The notes beneath the pieces were generated by a model, which worked only from the letters and a program-made list of their open reading frames with translations, made no database searches and had not been told where the DNA came from. A program made the position numbers and the translations under genes. A DNA stretch of 26,048 nt, from positions 2,001,867 to 2,027,914 of the forward strand of contig BLXT01006392.1 in the NCBI GenBank assembly GCA_019648995.1. The letters run 5' to 3'. Below are positions 1-13,300 of the stretch, one piece after another (the stretch's first letter is position 1; each line of letters opens with the position of its first letter). This DNA comes from Plakobranchus ocellatus (lineage: Eukaryota; Mollusca; Gastropoda; Plakobranchidae).

Positions 1-33
1 ATATATATATGTATATATATATAAATAGGATGA

Positions 34-113
<80 letters not shown>
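1..113. repeat. TA dinucleotide microsatellite
   Basis: A nearly pure (TA)n tract of about 75 bases (39-113) follows a shorter TA run. The phrase taggatgaaa occurs both before and just after the long run, so the flanking motif has been duplicated with it. It lies in the intron downstream of the last visible exon. Confidence 0.9.
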
Positions 114-115
<2 letters not shown>

Positions 116-1110
116 ATGAAATTTTTGGACATAAAAATCTATAAAAAATGTTTACGGATGCGATTCCAAAAAACCTACGTAAAAAGCAAGATATCACTGC
201 CCTAAAACTTAATAGTAAGTTTCGGACAAATCTTATGAAAAACACCAAAGTTATAAGAACATTTGGGAGAAAAAACTCATTTTGAGGAAATGGCCAATAT
301 ACTTTGAGCTAAAATATTTTGGTTTTCTGACCAATTATGCAATGCCAGCTCCATATGATTGGCCTCATTCAGCTCTCTCAAGCTCTTCCTGTTGCACATG
401 TCTCCTTTCGGCCATTTTCTAACGTCCAATTCATGCTGGCGGTCACTCACCCACTTTACTGGCTGGAAACTTCACTCAAAAGCCAACAAAGCACTGTGTA
501 CAAACTAGCATAAGAACAGGTGACCACGGGATAGCTGTGATATCAGAGCTTTGCTACAACCTCAGTGGGCGGTAACAGCTTGTGGGGCTGACGGTCATGC
601 ATGAACTAAATGGTTGTAAATCTCCGTTTGCATAATCAACGCAGTTGGTGTAAAAACCGTGGGAACTTGGACAGATGCTAAATGTATGGTAACGGTTATG
701 ACTAGAGCTTCTTGGAAAAATTAATCTAAATTTGGATGTCCATATGTGGTAGTTCTAGTGGCATTGAAAGGGAGGCTGAGATGTAACTTTCCATCAGTAT
801 ATAATATGCCTATGTTTTGCAAGGGGTAGGCCCACATAGCTTGCATAAAAGGCAATTTTTTACACATTTTCTTGAAAATTTGTAAACTCTCTTGGGGTAG
901 GAATTTTGACTATAAAAGATATTTGTAGCTGAATTTAGGCCTCAATATACTATTTAGATGACTACAAATTGGACAAACTTTACAAAACCCACAATCAAAA
1001 TTTGACCCCTTGACCCCAGAACCGTTCTCTGAATTGTTAATAATATGTTTTCAAAACAAAATTGATAAAAACTGAATAATATTGAAAATGAAAGGAAAAC
1101 CAGGCCTCAC
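114..1110 (-). other. Intron sequence left of exon 13, no gene seen
   Basis: This is intron of the transporter gene. I see no exon of the expected next ABCA segment. A stretch at about 360-760 is richer in G and C than its surroundings and may be an old repeat, but no coding frame or family was recognised. Confidence 0.6.
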
Positions 1111-1365
1111 CTCTCTATCTTGGACTATCTCTGAAGCAAATCCAGAAAGCAGGATGATGAAAGCAATGCCCAATACCAAGCCTGAGAACATGACATTTCC
1201 ATCATACTGGACTTTCCTCTCAGTCTCTGGCCAGGGATGACTTACAGAGGTAACAGATTGGGCAATGCCAGAGGAGTTGAGCATGCTCTTGGTGGCCAAA
1301 TTGATCAAGATGGGAATGGCATGTACAGTCGAGTAGTTGTATAAGGATACAAAATCTGTCAAAAC
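1111..1365 (-). CDS. ABCA5-like: ABCA exon 13: end of extracellular loop 2 and TM8
   Basis: This is 85 codons in phase 0 at both ends, with acceptor tattttggtcacag and donor GAG|gtgagg. [20 protein letters not shown] is the conserved ABCA segment (YN.T..H..P...N) before TM8. Sequons NYS and NSS are present. TM8 is [20 protein letters not shown], and the exon ends in IVQDRE, where the family continues toward intracellular helix 3. That next exon is not in the remaining 1.1 kb and should lie past the left edge. Confidence 0.93.
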
Positions 1366-4300
1366 CTGTGACCAAAATAAGATAGTCTTATTGAAAATCA
1401 TTGTCAGTTCTCTACAATGAAAAAAGACTTAAAAAATGTAAACTATTTGAGGCAAACTTCTAGCTTGTAGATCTCATTCAAGCACAGCACAGAATTTTAC
1501 TTCCTGGGGACTACTTTAGTCAGTTGAACTATATCAGGGCAAAGCAGACCTGGCTAACTTTTATCACCGCCTTATCAATCCTTGCTGACAGACTAAGTTG
1601 CGGTTAGCCACATGCACTGCTCTCCCAGGCTCTGTATGAGCAAATCCAAATTTTTACAACAAAATTCAATTGTACCAAACACAAATTCAATACTACTTGT
1701 GCACATTTGTTTCAGATTCAATCAACACAAAGCTTCTATATCGCTATGTTGTGCAAGTTTTTTGAGTAGTAATGGCACTGACAGTGAAAGGAAACTGTAC
1801 CTAATATTTAATTATATTTGCAAAAAAAAAAAATTTTAATTTAAAGATATGTATAAATAAACAGACATCAAAAGCAATAAGTACCAGAGGACAATTATAG
1901 TGATACATATCAAAGATTTCTGATTTTTTGTTTTTGTTTTCCTCCTAGCTTGGAGACAGTATTGGCTATGATGAGTATTTAAAAATAAAACAAATCAAAA
2001 TTTGGTTTATGATGTTCTTATTTCAAACCTTTTCAAATATAAATAAAAGTCAAAAGCAATAAGTATTGGAGGACAATTAGAGTAAAACAAATGAAAGATG
2101 TATGTTCTTTTTGTCTTCTCTTGATTGAAAACACTAAGGTTTTGAAGAGTATTTTAGAAAATTTATTTGATTTATGATTCAATTCCGTCAAATTCTTTTC
2201 TTTCATATTTTATTCAAGGCAAAGACTTTATGAAAAACTTGTCTTGTCAGGTATGATAAATTAGTGCAACCATTTTTATATAGCATATATATCCAAAATG
2301 ACAAAATCATCTGTTTACACTGAAATTAATTTATTTTAAACTAGTGCACTGCAAAAGCATAAAAACAAGTCTTAATATCAGACAAGAAAGAAAAAAAAAA
2401 CGTATTGTCAAAATAGCACGAGAACCTACAGATCCACTGAGTGCATCAAGCTGCATGCCCAAAAGGTGTGGGGCAATGCCTGACAGGTTGCGAGCAGTGC
2501 CAGTGTACTTGTCAACCCTGATTTGTTTCTCAAATTCAGCAATCACTGACCCAGAAGCAGAGTTATCTAAACGGATATGGGTGGTTGGTTTGGGAAAAGA
2601 TATCAACAGGGAAAGCTATCCAACATACACAAACAAAAAAAAAAAGGAGAATTTTTTTTTAGAAATATAATATAAAGAATAAAGTCTTTCCACTCTATCA
2701 AATCAAAATCACAGTAGGCCTACTCCAATATCCATTCAAAAAGCCAATTCTTTAGAACTCCTAAGCCTAGAAACTAATTTTTTCACATCATGAAAAAGAA
2801 TGCTCCATGAAAAGATTTTTTTCAACATTTATGGATGAGACAAAGCCCTATTGCATTAAAACTGTCCATTACAACATCCTTTACAATAAACTTATTTGAA
2901 TTGGTTTAGCCATTAAAAACAGGAATGCACATTTCAAGGAATTTTTTTATTGACACTAGTGTATAACTGTAGCTAAAGATTATTGAGGCACAAATAAGGA
3001 ACATACACATAAAGTTAAGTTAAAACAAAAAAAAAAAAGAAAGAAAAAAACCTCACTAAAATGGAGATGACCATAATGATAAAATGAGAGATATTTTGTT
3101 GCAAATTTGAAAAAAAAAAGAAAAGAGAGAAGGAAAAAAAAATACAGTAACAGTTGTGATAATTCTCAAAGTCTCTAAACCAAAATCTCCTATGATCTTT
3201 ATGAGAGTCTTGCAGGGTTTGATATTACTAAACATAAAGGGTCGATCTTCTCTAGGAAGCATAGAACTTATTTTTCTACAAAAAAATTTTTATCTGTAGT
3301 GGTAACACACAAATATTCATACCTAAGCTTCTTAATAATGAAACAGCATAAAAATCTTTTACACTAAAAAGGTATTACTCATGGCATCATTCTTATTTTC
3401 ATTCAGGAATGTGAAATTCTTGCTGCTTTATTACATAGTGAGGTCTTTTGAAAGATTAAGTTTACTAGTACAAGACTATTTCAATTTCAATATTAATTTT
3501 ATGTTGAATTATCAAAATTTTGCCATTTAATTTTCATGAGTCATATAAAATATTATAATTCTTAATAATAAACTACAATACCAAAAAAAAAAATGTATCA
3601 AAAGAGAGAAGTTAACTTTTAAGTTGAAAATTCAAAGTTTTAAAAATTTTACTCACTAGTGTTATCAAAGAGAAGAAAAGGATATAGCATAGGCCCAGTA
3701 TACAAGCTAGTATTGAAGTAAAGTGGATCAACCTCTCCGCTTGGAGGTTTTGATGTGTTAATCTTCTGCAGGATCAAGGCTAAAATTGAAAATAAAACTG
3801 GCAGCACAATCTGGCTCAACACAGACTTGCGATTGCGGAACAGCATAATGATTCGAAGCTGGACAAAAATAGAAAAGAAATATAAGACAATCAAATTTTC
3901 AAAAAAATATTTTAATTAACTGTGTTTCATTTCTGAATGATACAATCACTGCACTAGAGAAAATCTCTAAACAAAGAGTACAACCCAGAAAAATTAAAGG
4001 TGAATGACCCTTGCAGTAATCACCATCTTAAATAACACTTATAAGTTTGGAGACAAATAATTGCATATCCTCGACAAAATGAGTCAAGTTGCGGTTTTGC
4101 ATGACTTTATAAATCAAAACCATTACCTGGAGGAAAAAAAAACAAACAACTATTTATCTCTTCTATGTGGAGAACTTTCTATAGATATGCAAAAGACTTT
4201 CTGTGCATAAACTGTTTGGAATATTTACTTCCTTACTTTAATGTTTTGAGTTGATCTCAGTGATGTAGATCTGCAACTCAACTTATTTTGTCACTACTAC

Positions 4301-7300
4301 ACATATATTACATGGCTAGCAAAGTAATCTGAAATTGTTATGACTAGACTAGATAAAAACCTGATACTAAGAGGCAAAATTGTTGCAGGTGTTCAAAACA
4401 AACATAAGACTCTAAATAACCTCTCTGAGATAGAAGAACTTTAGTTAAAAATAAAAGAAAATCACATAATGAAGTCATAAAAAAAATCCTTACCAAAACG
4501 GATATAAAAGAGCCTAAAAAATGGATAACTGAGGATTTGATGGAGGAAAGGCCCCAAATTAAAAAAAAAGAAGAGGCCAAATACAAAGACATAAGCAAAA
4601 AAAGAGAGAGAAAAAAAAAGATAAAAATGAAATATAACAAAAGAAGAATGAATTAATCAGGAAACAGAGCAATAGCTGAATATAGACAGTAAATTTATGC
4701 ATTCTAGAATTAAAAATGTGAGTGGTAAGAAAATCAAATAAATCTGTCCACTGCTGTTCATAGCAGCTCTTGCTCTATAGATTTATGCCATACTGCTGTT
4801 GCTATATGAAAATGATGATCCATATTTTCAGCCCATCCAAGTTTTAAGTTTTTAGTTTTTGAGAGGAAGTAGATAGGTGAATCAAGAGTGCGAGTGCAAT
4901 TTTCAGTGCCCCGCCACCTGTTTCGTGCTCAAATTTGATAAGGAATCCTCGATTTTCATTATCCAGCATTTGCTACCATTGCTAAACATTTGTCTTTCGG
5001 AGCCATAAAGGTCTGAACAAGCTCGGTTATTGTTTGCAACTATACCAACTGGCAGTAAATCAGATGATTCTGAGTTGGGAAAGATTTACAATTATACACT
5101 CACAGCCATATTTTGATGACAATGATGAAATGTAGACAAAAACAATATCTTTTAAAATTTTTGGAAAAAAATGTTCACCCCAGATTACCATCTTGGATAA
5201 CTGTGGCCGAACTTTTGTCGATCAGGTCTGTTTTAGCACTTAATTTAGAAATTAAAGGCAAGAAATTGGGTTTTGTTTTCGTGTTATTAAATGGGTATAC
5301 TGTAATATGCAAAGTTGGTCAGAAGTCTATCTAGCTGTCATAGATTTACTCCTCAAGAGTGCACATTCAGAAGTCTTGCCCTGAACTGGGCTTTAATGAA
5401 TGCAACGCTAGATTTATTTCCAGTGATACCAATAGTATTGATCAACAGCCTGAAAATCCTCCACCTGAACAAAGAAGAGTTGGAATGATGATGATCTGAC
5501 TTTGTCCGAGTAAGGAGGCATGAACCTAGATCTAGAGGTGTTTTTATTGAGCTTTTAATAGTACTTGAACTTGGTATAATTCTTTATCCCAGCTATGAAT
5601 GAATAACAGATTACAATCAACAAAGGAGCTGACATTGTCTGTGTTTTGTGGAGGGACAAGAAGGTGTGAAAAGCTGTTGTTGCCAGCTCAACAGCTTCAT
5701 CAACTGAACTTATAACCCAGGTCATTCGCAGAAAAACAACAGACAAACCAGACTTCATACATCATTACAATGAAACTGTGATTGGACGTGACAGGGTCCA
5801 TCAACAGATATGTAATTATGGAGTGTTCAATAGCAAAACCATCAAGCAGTGCAAAAAAAACTATTTAACTTTATGATTGAGATAACACAAGTTAATGCAC
5901 ATATCTTGTATACTATATCACACCTAAACGACAACTGTTTGAGCTTGCTTCAATTCAAGTAACACTTGGTTGATAAGCTGACAAGGCTATCAATTTTGAC
6001 AAAAACTGTTGAGGATTGTGACTTAGTCATAGAGAGCTTCACTAGAAACAAACACTTGATCAGACACACGCCTAAAGACAGACTGAGAATATTGCAAGTC
6101 CTGGAGTAGGAAAAAAAAAATTTTACTGCATCAGTTGCTCAAGTCACCCTCACCTCCATCCAAACATTTGCCTTGAGCCATTCCATTTAGAACCGAACAT
6201 CCACTTGATAACATCTTAAAAGATTGTAAAAAAAGCAGTGTACAGTTTTTTACTTTATTTCAGTAACGAAATCTTTTTTTTTAAAGATGCTGTGAGATTC
6301 GTTGCAGTGACACCTGATTTCCCTTTTTTTTTTTTAAAGCCAAACTCAAAAGAACATGGTAAAATGCCCATAAAAAGAAGACATTTTTGACATCCAATGT
6401 GAAAACAATGTGAAAACAATAATTTTGTCTGTTTTTTCTGATTGGACTACTGGTCGAGGTGCAGATAAGGCCATAAGTTGTATTTTAGAGATAAATTTTA
6501 GGCATTTTTTTAAACGTAACTTTCAACCATTACAATGATAACATTTTTTTCTTTATACACTTTTACAGCATAAATATAAGAATAGCATGTTAATTTCTGA
6601 GCATTTTGCTACATAATTGTCCTAGCTTGGCGAAACGGTTCTCTTAAAACTAGCTGTCAAAAAGCGTTGGCTTTCAGATTGCAATAATCAAAAAGGATAA
6701 CTCCAAGTCTGACCAAACCAACAAAAAGCATGGCTGGAATCAGTTAATGGAACAAAAGGAAGTACTAAACAGATGGTCAGAATATGTTGAAGACCTTTTC
6801 AAAGACAACAGGGGTTACAAAAAAAACCCCTCAAATAAGGAAAAACCTACAAGCTCAATATCCTTAAAGAAGAGGTAAAGTCAGCAATAAAGAAAATGAG
6901 AAATGTGAAGCAGTCAAACAAAATGAGTTGAGTTTCAGCTCTAAATCACTGAGTCAAATCAAAATATTAAAGTAAAGAGGTAAGTATTCCAGATGCAATA
7001 TGTACATAAAGTCTCTTGCGTGACTTCAGAAAGTTCTTCACTTGAGAGATGAGTTTGTTTGTTTTTCCCTCTAGTTGATGGTTAGTGGAAGCCACAGGAC
7101 CAGATAACACACTAATAGAAATAATTGACAGCTTTATATAACTTAGGAATAGATCTGACAATAAAACTATGCAATAAATGGCAGAGGTACAATCCAAAAA
7201 GATCTTTGTCAATCTATTTTTTATGGTTTTGCCTTAAACACCAGGGGCAGCACAATGTGAACTTCATAGAATAGTCAGTTCAATATGACATTAACAAAAA

Positions 7301-10300
7301 CCCTGTAGCTTGTTTTGATGCATAGAAGGCACAAGAGTCTTAGACCAGAAAAATCTTCAAAAAAGTTTGGGTTTGCACCTAGTAAAGGGACTAGAAATGC
7401 AATACTCACTTTGTCAATGCTTATGAAAAGATGTATAACATATCATTGTTGCAGTTTGCTATCAACGTATAGAACACTTTTTTTAGAAATCAAAGTTTCA
7501 AGGCTAATGCACCATTTATATGCTTATACATCACCTGTATAAATAGCTAACAAAATGACCAGCGCAATCCATAAATAAAATCCTTTTGCTATGAGCATAT
7601 GAAAAATAGCTGAAATTTTGCTTTGCTAAATGCGCATGGCTTTAGCCAGGCGATTGACAGTACACATTTTCAATGTGACTGTTTTCAAATGCTGATTCAA
7701 CCTGTCAAGGTAAGTTTTCCTTTATTATTTTATGCTAAGAGGAGTTGGCCATATTCAAGCCCAGAAAAGACCAATGTGATTTTTGTGTTTCCTATCATGA
7801 AGGCAAAATGGAAAATTCCGTGTATGTCCATCACTGAGCTAAGAGGAAAAGAGCGCAGAAAGAAAAAGAAATGGACAAAAGATTCGCCCTTGAAAACCTT
7901 CCAAAATAAAAGTAATCAGAGTGGACTTACAGAGTATTCTGATGTGCCCGATGTTAAAAGCATCAGCCTTCTACTATTGCACCAAATTTATAAATTCATA
8001 ACTACATAGTGTTTTTGATCTTGCTTCCATAATGTCTGTTGTTATGTGTGGAATGGGAGGGTAGTCATCTCATCTCAGTAATTTTGTGAGTGGTTATGAT
8101 TGTTTCATTGTATATTCAGATGGCTGAACTGCCCAATATCGCAATGTCACTCTTTCATCTGCACTGGCAATGAAGCAAAATGTTACTGTCATTCAAAAGA
8201 TTTTAGAAAAAGGACATACGCAAATGAAGGTAAACAGCGTCCATAGGTGCATTGAAGAAAACCTGAAAAATAAAAAGATTCAAATCCCTGGGGACTATGT
8301 CACCCATTTAGAGGCTGCCAGAAAGGTTCTAAAAGCCTATTGAGTCAAACACCTCAAATTTGATTTCTTTAAAAGGTTTAGGAAAGGATAAAAGCTTGAC
8401 CTAAATTCGCCCTGGGAGAAGTACTGGGACCCAACTGTGACTGATTAGAAATGTCTAATCACATGCAGTACAAAATTGACTATGAGGATCAGTAGCTGGA
8501 TCTTCCTATGAGAAGAAACGATTTGCTCCAGATAACGGAAGACCCAAAACCCATCAACCAGTCAAGGTGGAAAATTTCTGAGACAAAAATTAAAGATTTC
8601 CACGAATTGAAACATGTTATCCATGCCTATTATCATCAGCATTATGATTCACTGCCGCATTAGATTATGAAATTTGTGTTTACAAATCCTCCACAGCTCA
8701 GCAACTTTACTGGTCTATAGAATGCATTCTTGTATGATGTACATAATTATTTCAGCAGGAAACTGGTAGCACTTTTGTTATAAAGTATCGGTGCAGCATG
8801 AGACTTTTAAATTACCTTCATTAATTGAGCTCAAAAGTTGAATAATAATAATAATACATAACTATGATGATGTATATGATAATCGATCACTTTAATTTCC
8901 GTTTGATTTTAACACGTCTGCCTTTAATCCATGTTTTTTTATTTCATATTTTTTATGAAGAAAATGACGCATTTAAGTCTGAACATGCTCTATTTCCTTT
9001 ATAGACATAATTATAAGTGTTTGTTCTTGTCTGGATTGCAAGAAAGAAGCCAGAAAGTCACCACCTTGCCAAATCTTTTCACATAAAGTTGAATTAAAAA
9101 TTTATGATTAAAAAGCAATGACTGTAATCCTTCAAGTGTCATTTAGATATTATTGGTCACAACCTTCCCAATCTTTCATTGTAGGGAGTTATTCTGAGAT
9201 TGATTAATTTAGATATGTTTTTTGTTTAAAATATTTCGCCTTTTTTCAGCAGACACTTAATCAGTTTTGAGTACTAGCATATTCAACCCATTGCTAAGGT
9301 TTCCAGCTGCGCTTGCCGCATATATGGGTCACAATACGCATGTAATCTACTCATCACTAAAGCCTGCAGCTGCGCTTATCACTTATGTGTATTAACAACG
9401 ATCATGTGCAAAAAGCAGAAGTAGTTTTCAATGCGCTTTATGCGATTAGAACAAATTAATAAGGAATTTATGGTTAAAACATTTTTTATCCTTGATTAAC
9501 TCATATAATTAGATAAATAAACTATAAGAATCAAGATGTTTCAACTCGAATTAAAAATTAAATACAGTTTCTACCCATTTTCAATCAAGTCTTATATCCT
9601 ATTCTATATAGACAGACAGATTTACCCCTCATGCAATCTGATTTTATCTTCTATGAGACTTTTGCATTTTACACATCTCCTCAATTCACACATTTATGAA
9701 TATGTCCCAAGTTTATGAGTGCTAAATATATGAATAATTTTGTAAAAAAAGGAGGTACTTTTTTACCTCTTCACAAGCTCTATCATATTTCATACATGCA
9801 TAATCATATTTTCATTACCATAAATTAATACAATATTGATGATTTGGGAAGTTTGAGGGATAATTTTTATATGATGGTGCATCATTTTCAGAAAACAGTT
9901 CCTTCAATACTTGAAGTAAACAGATCCTGCTGCACAACAATGGTTTATAGAGCTGCCATAGCCAAACAAAAAGCCATATTATCCATAGACTTTACACTGA
10001 CAATAATGCCCTTTCTTTGGCTACGCCAGAGATATAGATACGCGCTAAACCTGTGAGTCCTGCATGAGTTCATTGTACTTTACAAATGTAATCAGTTTAA
10101 AATAACATCACCTTCTCGTTAGTAAGTTAAATCCTTCTCCACTATTCCACTTATGTTTAATGCAACAAATTGTGCAGTAAATCATATTTTTTTCCAATTT
10201 AATTAATTATTGACAAAATTAGAATATGTCCAAACTTACAGAGATAAAAATTGTGGCCTTTTAAAGGCAACTTTTTTTCCCCTGAGAAATTAGTCTAGAT

Positions 10301-13300
10301 CTAGAACTAGCCTGACAGTGAGGATGAAAAAAAGATTGAGATAATGTTCCACTCATCTAGTGTATGCTGCTATGTTCTGTTTCTTTCAAGGCGCTGCTAA
10401 CACAATGTACACAATGGAAAAGTAAAAAAAAAGTCTAAAGATTTTTCTGATTTACAAGCCATTCTGATGTATGCTGCTTATAATGATAAAAGGTTTAATT
10501 AGTGTGAGGTTAGCCATCTTAACTTCTGCAGGTATTCTTGTCTTGTATAGAGGGAAGGACAAAAAGCATTAGATAGTTTAGGAATAATTCATTGGGGAGA
10601 TGACACTTTTATTGAGTTGAATGACTATTATCGTAATTTTGAGATAACAGAGTGTGACAAGTGGACAATTTTAACGAGCTTATTTTGAGACATTTTGTAG
10701 ATCACTGACACATATATTCTGAAATCAATCTGCGTCTCAGGTGACGGATACCCTTAATCATCATCACATCAAACAGTCATAGCAATGACGACCTTGCCAA
10801 CAAGGAAAGCAATATAGGAGCAGAGAATACCATATAAAAAATCAGGCCAGCAGCTGCATATATGCATTTATCAATTCACATAATGTATTGATATTGTATT
10901 ATATTCCTGATTAAAAGTAAAAACGAAGATCAATTTAAATCATTTGCAATAATTTTCTTTAAATAAACAGGGGCTGCAGTTTAAGAATCTTCTAAACTTT
11001 CACAGCAGTTAAATCAACATTGATTGATTATATTTGTCTTAATACCTGAACAATGTCACAGGTGTATGTTTTTGGAAAAGTAGACCTTTTAATGATAAGC
11101 ATGCATTTGAACTAATTTGAAACTTGGAAGATTTCCACATAGTTTATTGCACTTTCGGCAAATTTCTCAAAATTTGGCGTTTTCAATGGCAAAGTTTGAA
11201 TTTTTCCTTGGCAAATCTTTGCTATATTTGATGTTTTAATTGTCAAATAAATGCCAAGACAGAAAATAAAGTATAAATTCTCTTAATTTTCAAATTGAAC
11301 TTTTATAAATTTTTTTTTAAAATTCATGATTAACTTGATAACATGTTGGATGATTTCTGATTTCAAGTTCATTGATATCTGTCAAATCTGAGAGATTGAA
11401 ACCCATGACTAGAAATCGCTGCAGATTTCTAATTCAGTTTGATTTACCCAGCAGCAACACACCTGCAACATTGTAATGTATATATTGGGTCAAGACTGAA
11501 ATCTGACAGTATTTACCCTCATCAATGCTCTAAACTTTTGCTTTGTAAGCTCCTTCCCCTTAACTGTGGCAGCACCAAAGTCACCCTCTCCATGAGATCC
11601 GATCTGGATATTGATATCTTCACCTCTTACATCGCAAGCAGGATTGCTCATTTCATTCTCATCTGCTTCATCCTCATTCATGTCAGTTTCCTCTGAAAAA
11701 GAAATACAAAGAAAAATGGAAAAATACAGAAGGTTTGACCCTGGCTGAAAGTTTTGTAGTGATGAAAAATAAGGCTGCAGATAGGCCAAATTAGAAAAAA
11801 AAAAAAAGCACTTAACTTATCACATTCTATTCTGGACCTATTGCTCTAAATATTTCAAGATATTATAAATGCCTAGCTTGATTTTGGTATTATTATCTTG
11901 GCACTCTCAGTGATAGTAGTTCTAATGCAGCAGCAGTGGCAGTGGAGGCGGTACCAGCAGCGGCAGTTTTGGTAGTTTTTATTAGTAATTACTACATCTC
12001 TTGGTAATATTATAATTAGAATCCGGTGGTTTTTCAACCCTGTTTTTTTTTTTCCTTTATTTCACCATTAAACTGAATCATCATCGGCCTTAGTCCTGGA
12101 AAATTTAAAAATAACGCTGAACAACCTTTGCCAAAATGATTATTAAAAAAAAATTACTCCATTCTGTAGTATAGATTCAATATCTCATGGTCCAAAAGAA
12201 GACAAAATAGCTTACCCAGTTTAAGGAAAACCTCCTCCAGAGTAGTCATAGATACACCATAGCTCTTTATTCCCATATTTCTAGCTTTCTGATCCAACAT
12301 TCCAAAGAGATCTGTTTATACAAATATTCCTCTTTGAGATGTAGCAAACTTGCATCAATATTAAAATACGTCTAGCACTCCCATGAAATAAGTAGAGTTG
12401 CAGTCCTGCAAGATTGACCTTAAATGAAAACCATAAAATAGTGGTGAAAGCTCCTCAATTTTTTACAAAGAGCGCTTTCCAATGAGAGCTTTGGGAATTT
12501 TTTTTTATCTAAAAATTTTGATTTGATCTCATTAACGCAAACCCACAACTCAACTTGTTTTGTGAGACTGCTTGCTACACATTTCAGTATTGAAAATTGA
12601 TGAATTCATATAACCAATCTCCATTAAGAGCTGCTACTAGCTCATTTGAAAGTATTTGACTGAAAAATATTTTTCTAACATTATGCCTCATATACAGGTC
12701 ATTGCAGAGTATATATTTTTTACAAAACATGAAAAATAACGTTCATTGTTTACAGCCACTGCCTGAAGAAGGCTATCTAGGTTTTAGATCTATAAAAATA
12801 ATCAGGCTAGACAAAAAATGAAAAGGACACTCTTTAAAAACATTATTTGAATCTGTAATTTGTATGTAGTTACTTTTCACCCATTTCATTACATCTGATC
12901 AAAATTCAATGATTGTACTTGTAGCCTACACCTGAGTATTTTGATGATTTGTTCTGTATTCACTAAGCTTAAAATCAAGCAATACACATAATGAATGATG
13001 CAATAAGACCCGCTTCTGAATCAAATGTAGGGTATCTGTGAGTGAATCACAAAACTGCCACTTGCATTTCTTGAGACTACAAAACTCTAATTTGCAGCTG
13101 CCATAATTTGGCTTTCTGCAAAATTTGGCATTTTGAAGATATTATATATATCTTAAGACAAAAATATCACTTAAATTTTAAGACTTAAAATAATAAAATA
13201 TTTTAGATCTTGATTAGCTATGTACAATTCTCGATCTAGCTAGAATGTGCTGAATCTAGGTGAAGTGCTTTGAGCAGGAACTGTGATTGCTTTGTTGCTG

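Larger units (their letters stand above)
3859..11516 (-). other. 7.7 kb intron hosting several transposon relics
   Basis: This is the largest intron in the window, between the acidic linker exon and the TM7 exon. Three decayed plus-strand elements are readable at about 5613-6219, 6690-7445 and 7960-8663. The parts at 3859-5600 and 8664-11516 show no gene I can name. A short motif CAGCTGCGCTT is repeated at about 9305 and 9366, and A- and T-runs are common. The flanking exons join with normal ABCA spacing, so no hidden exon is expected. Confidence 0.8.

Noticed and set aside
360..760. GC-richer block considered as an exon or LINE coding segment
   Set aside because: No frame of useful length on either strand and no family motif.
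5113..5334. Plus-strand open frame upstream of the piggyBac relic, considered as part of its catalytic core
   Set aside because: A weak resemblance ([15 protein letters not shown] to the GYV...VYTGK region) is not convincing, and the expected Asp motifs were not found.
7623..7960. Open frame before the DUF7869-like relic, with a Lys/Arg-rich stretch
   Set aside because: It may be the N-terminal part of that element, but no motif could be matched with confidence, so it was left out of the feature.
10740..10850. Short atcatcatc run resembling a reversed RTE 3' terminus
   Set aside because: The adjacent minus-strand sequence does not encode the DR..WR C-terminus seen at the two accepted copies.
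11490..11789. Single long frame as a stand-alone small protein
   Set aside because: Splice signals at 11693 and 11516 and the linker/TM7 continuity show it is exon 10 with intron read-through at both ends.
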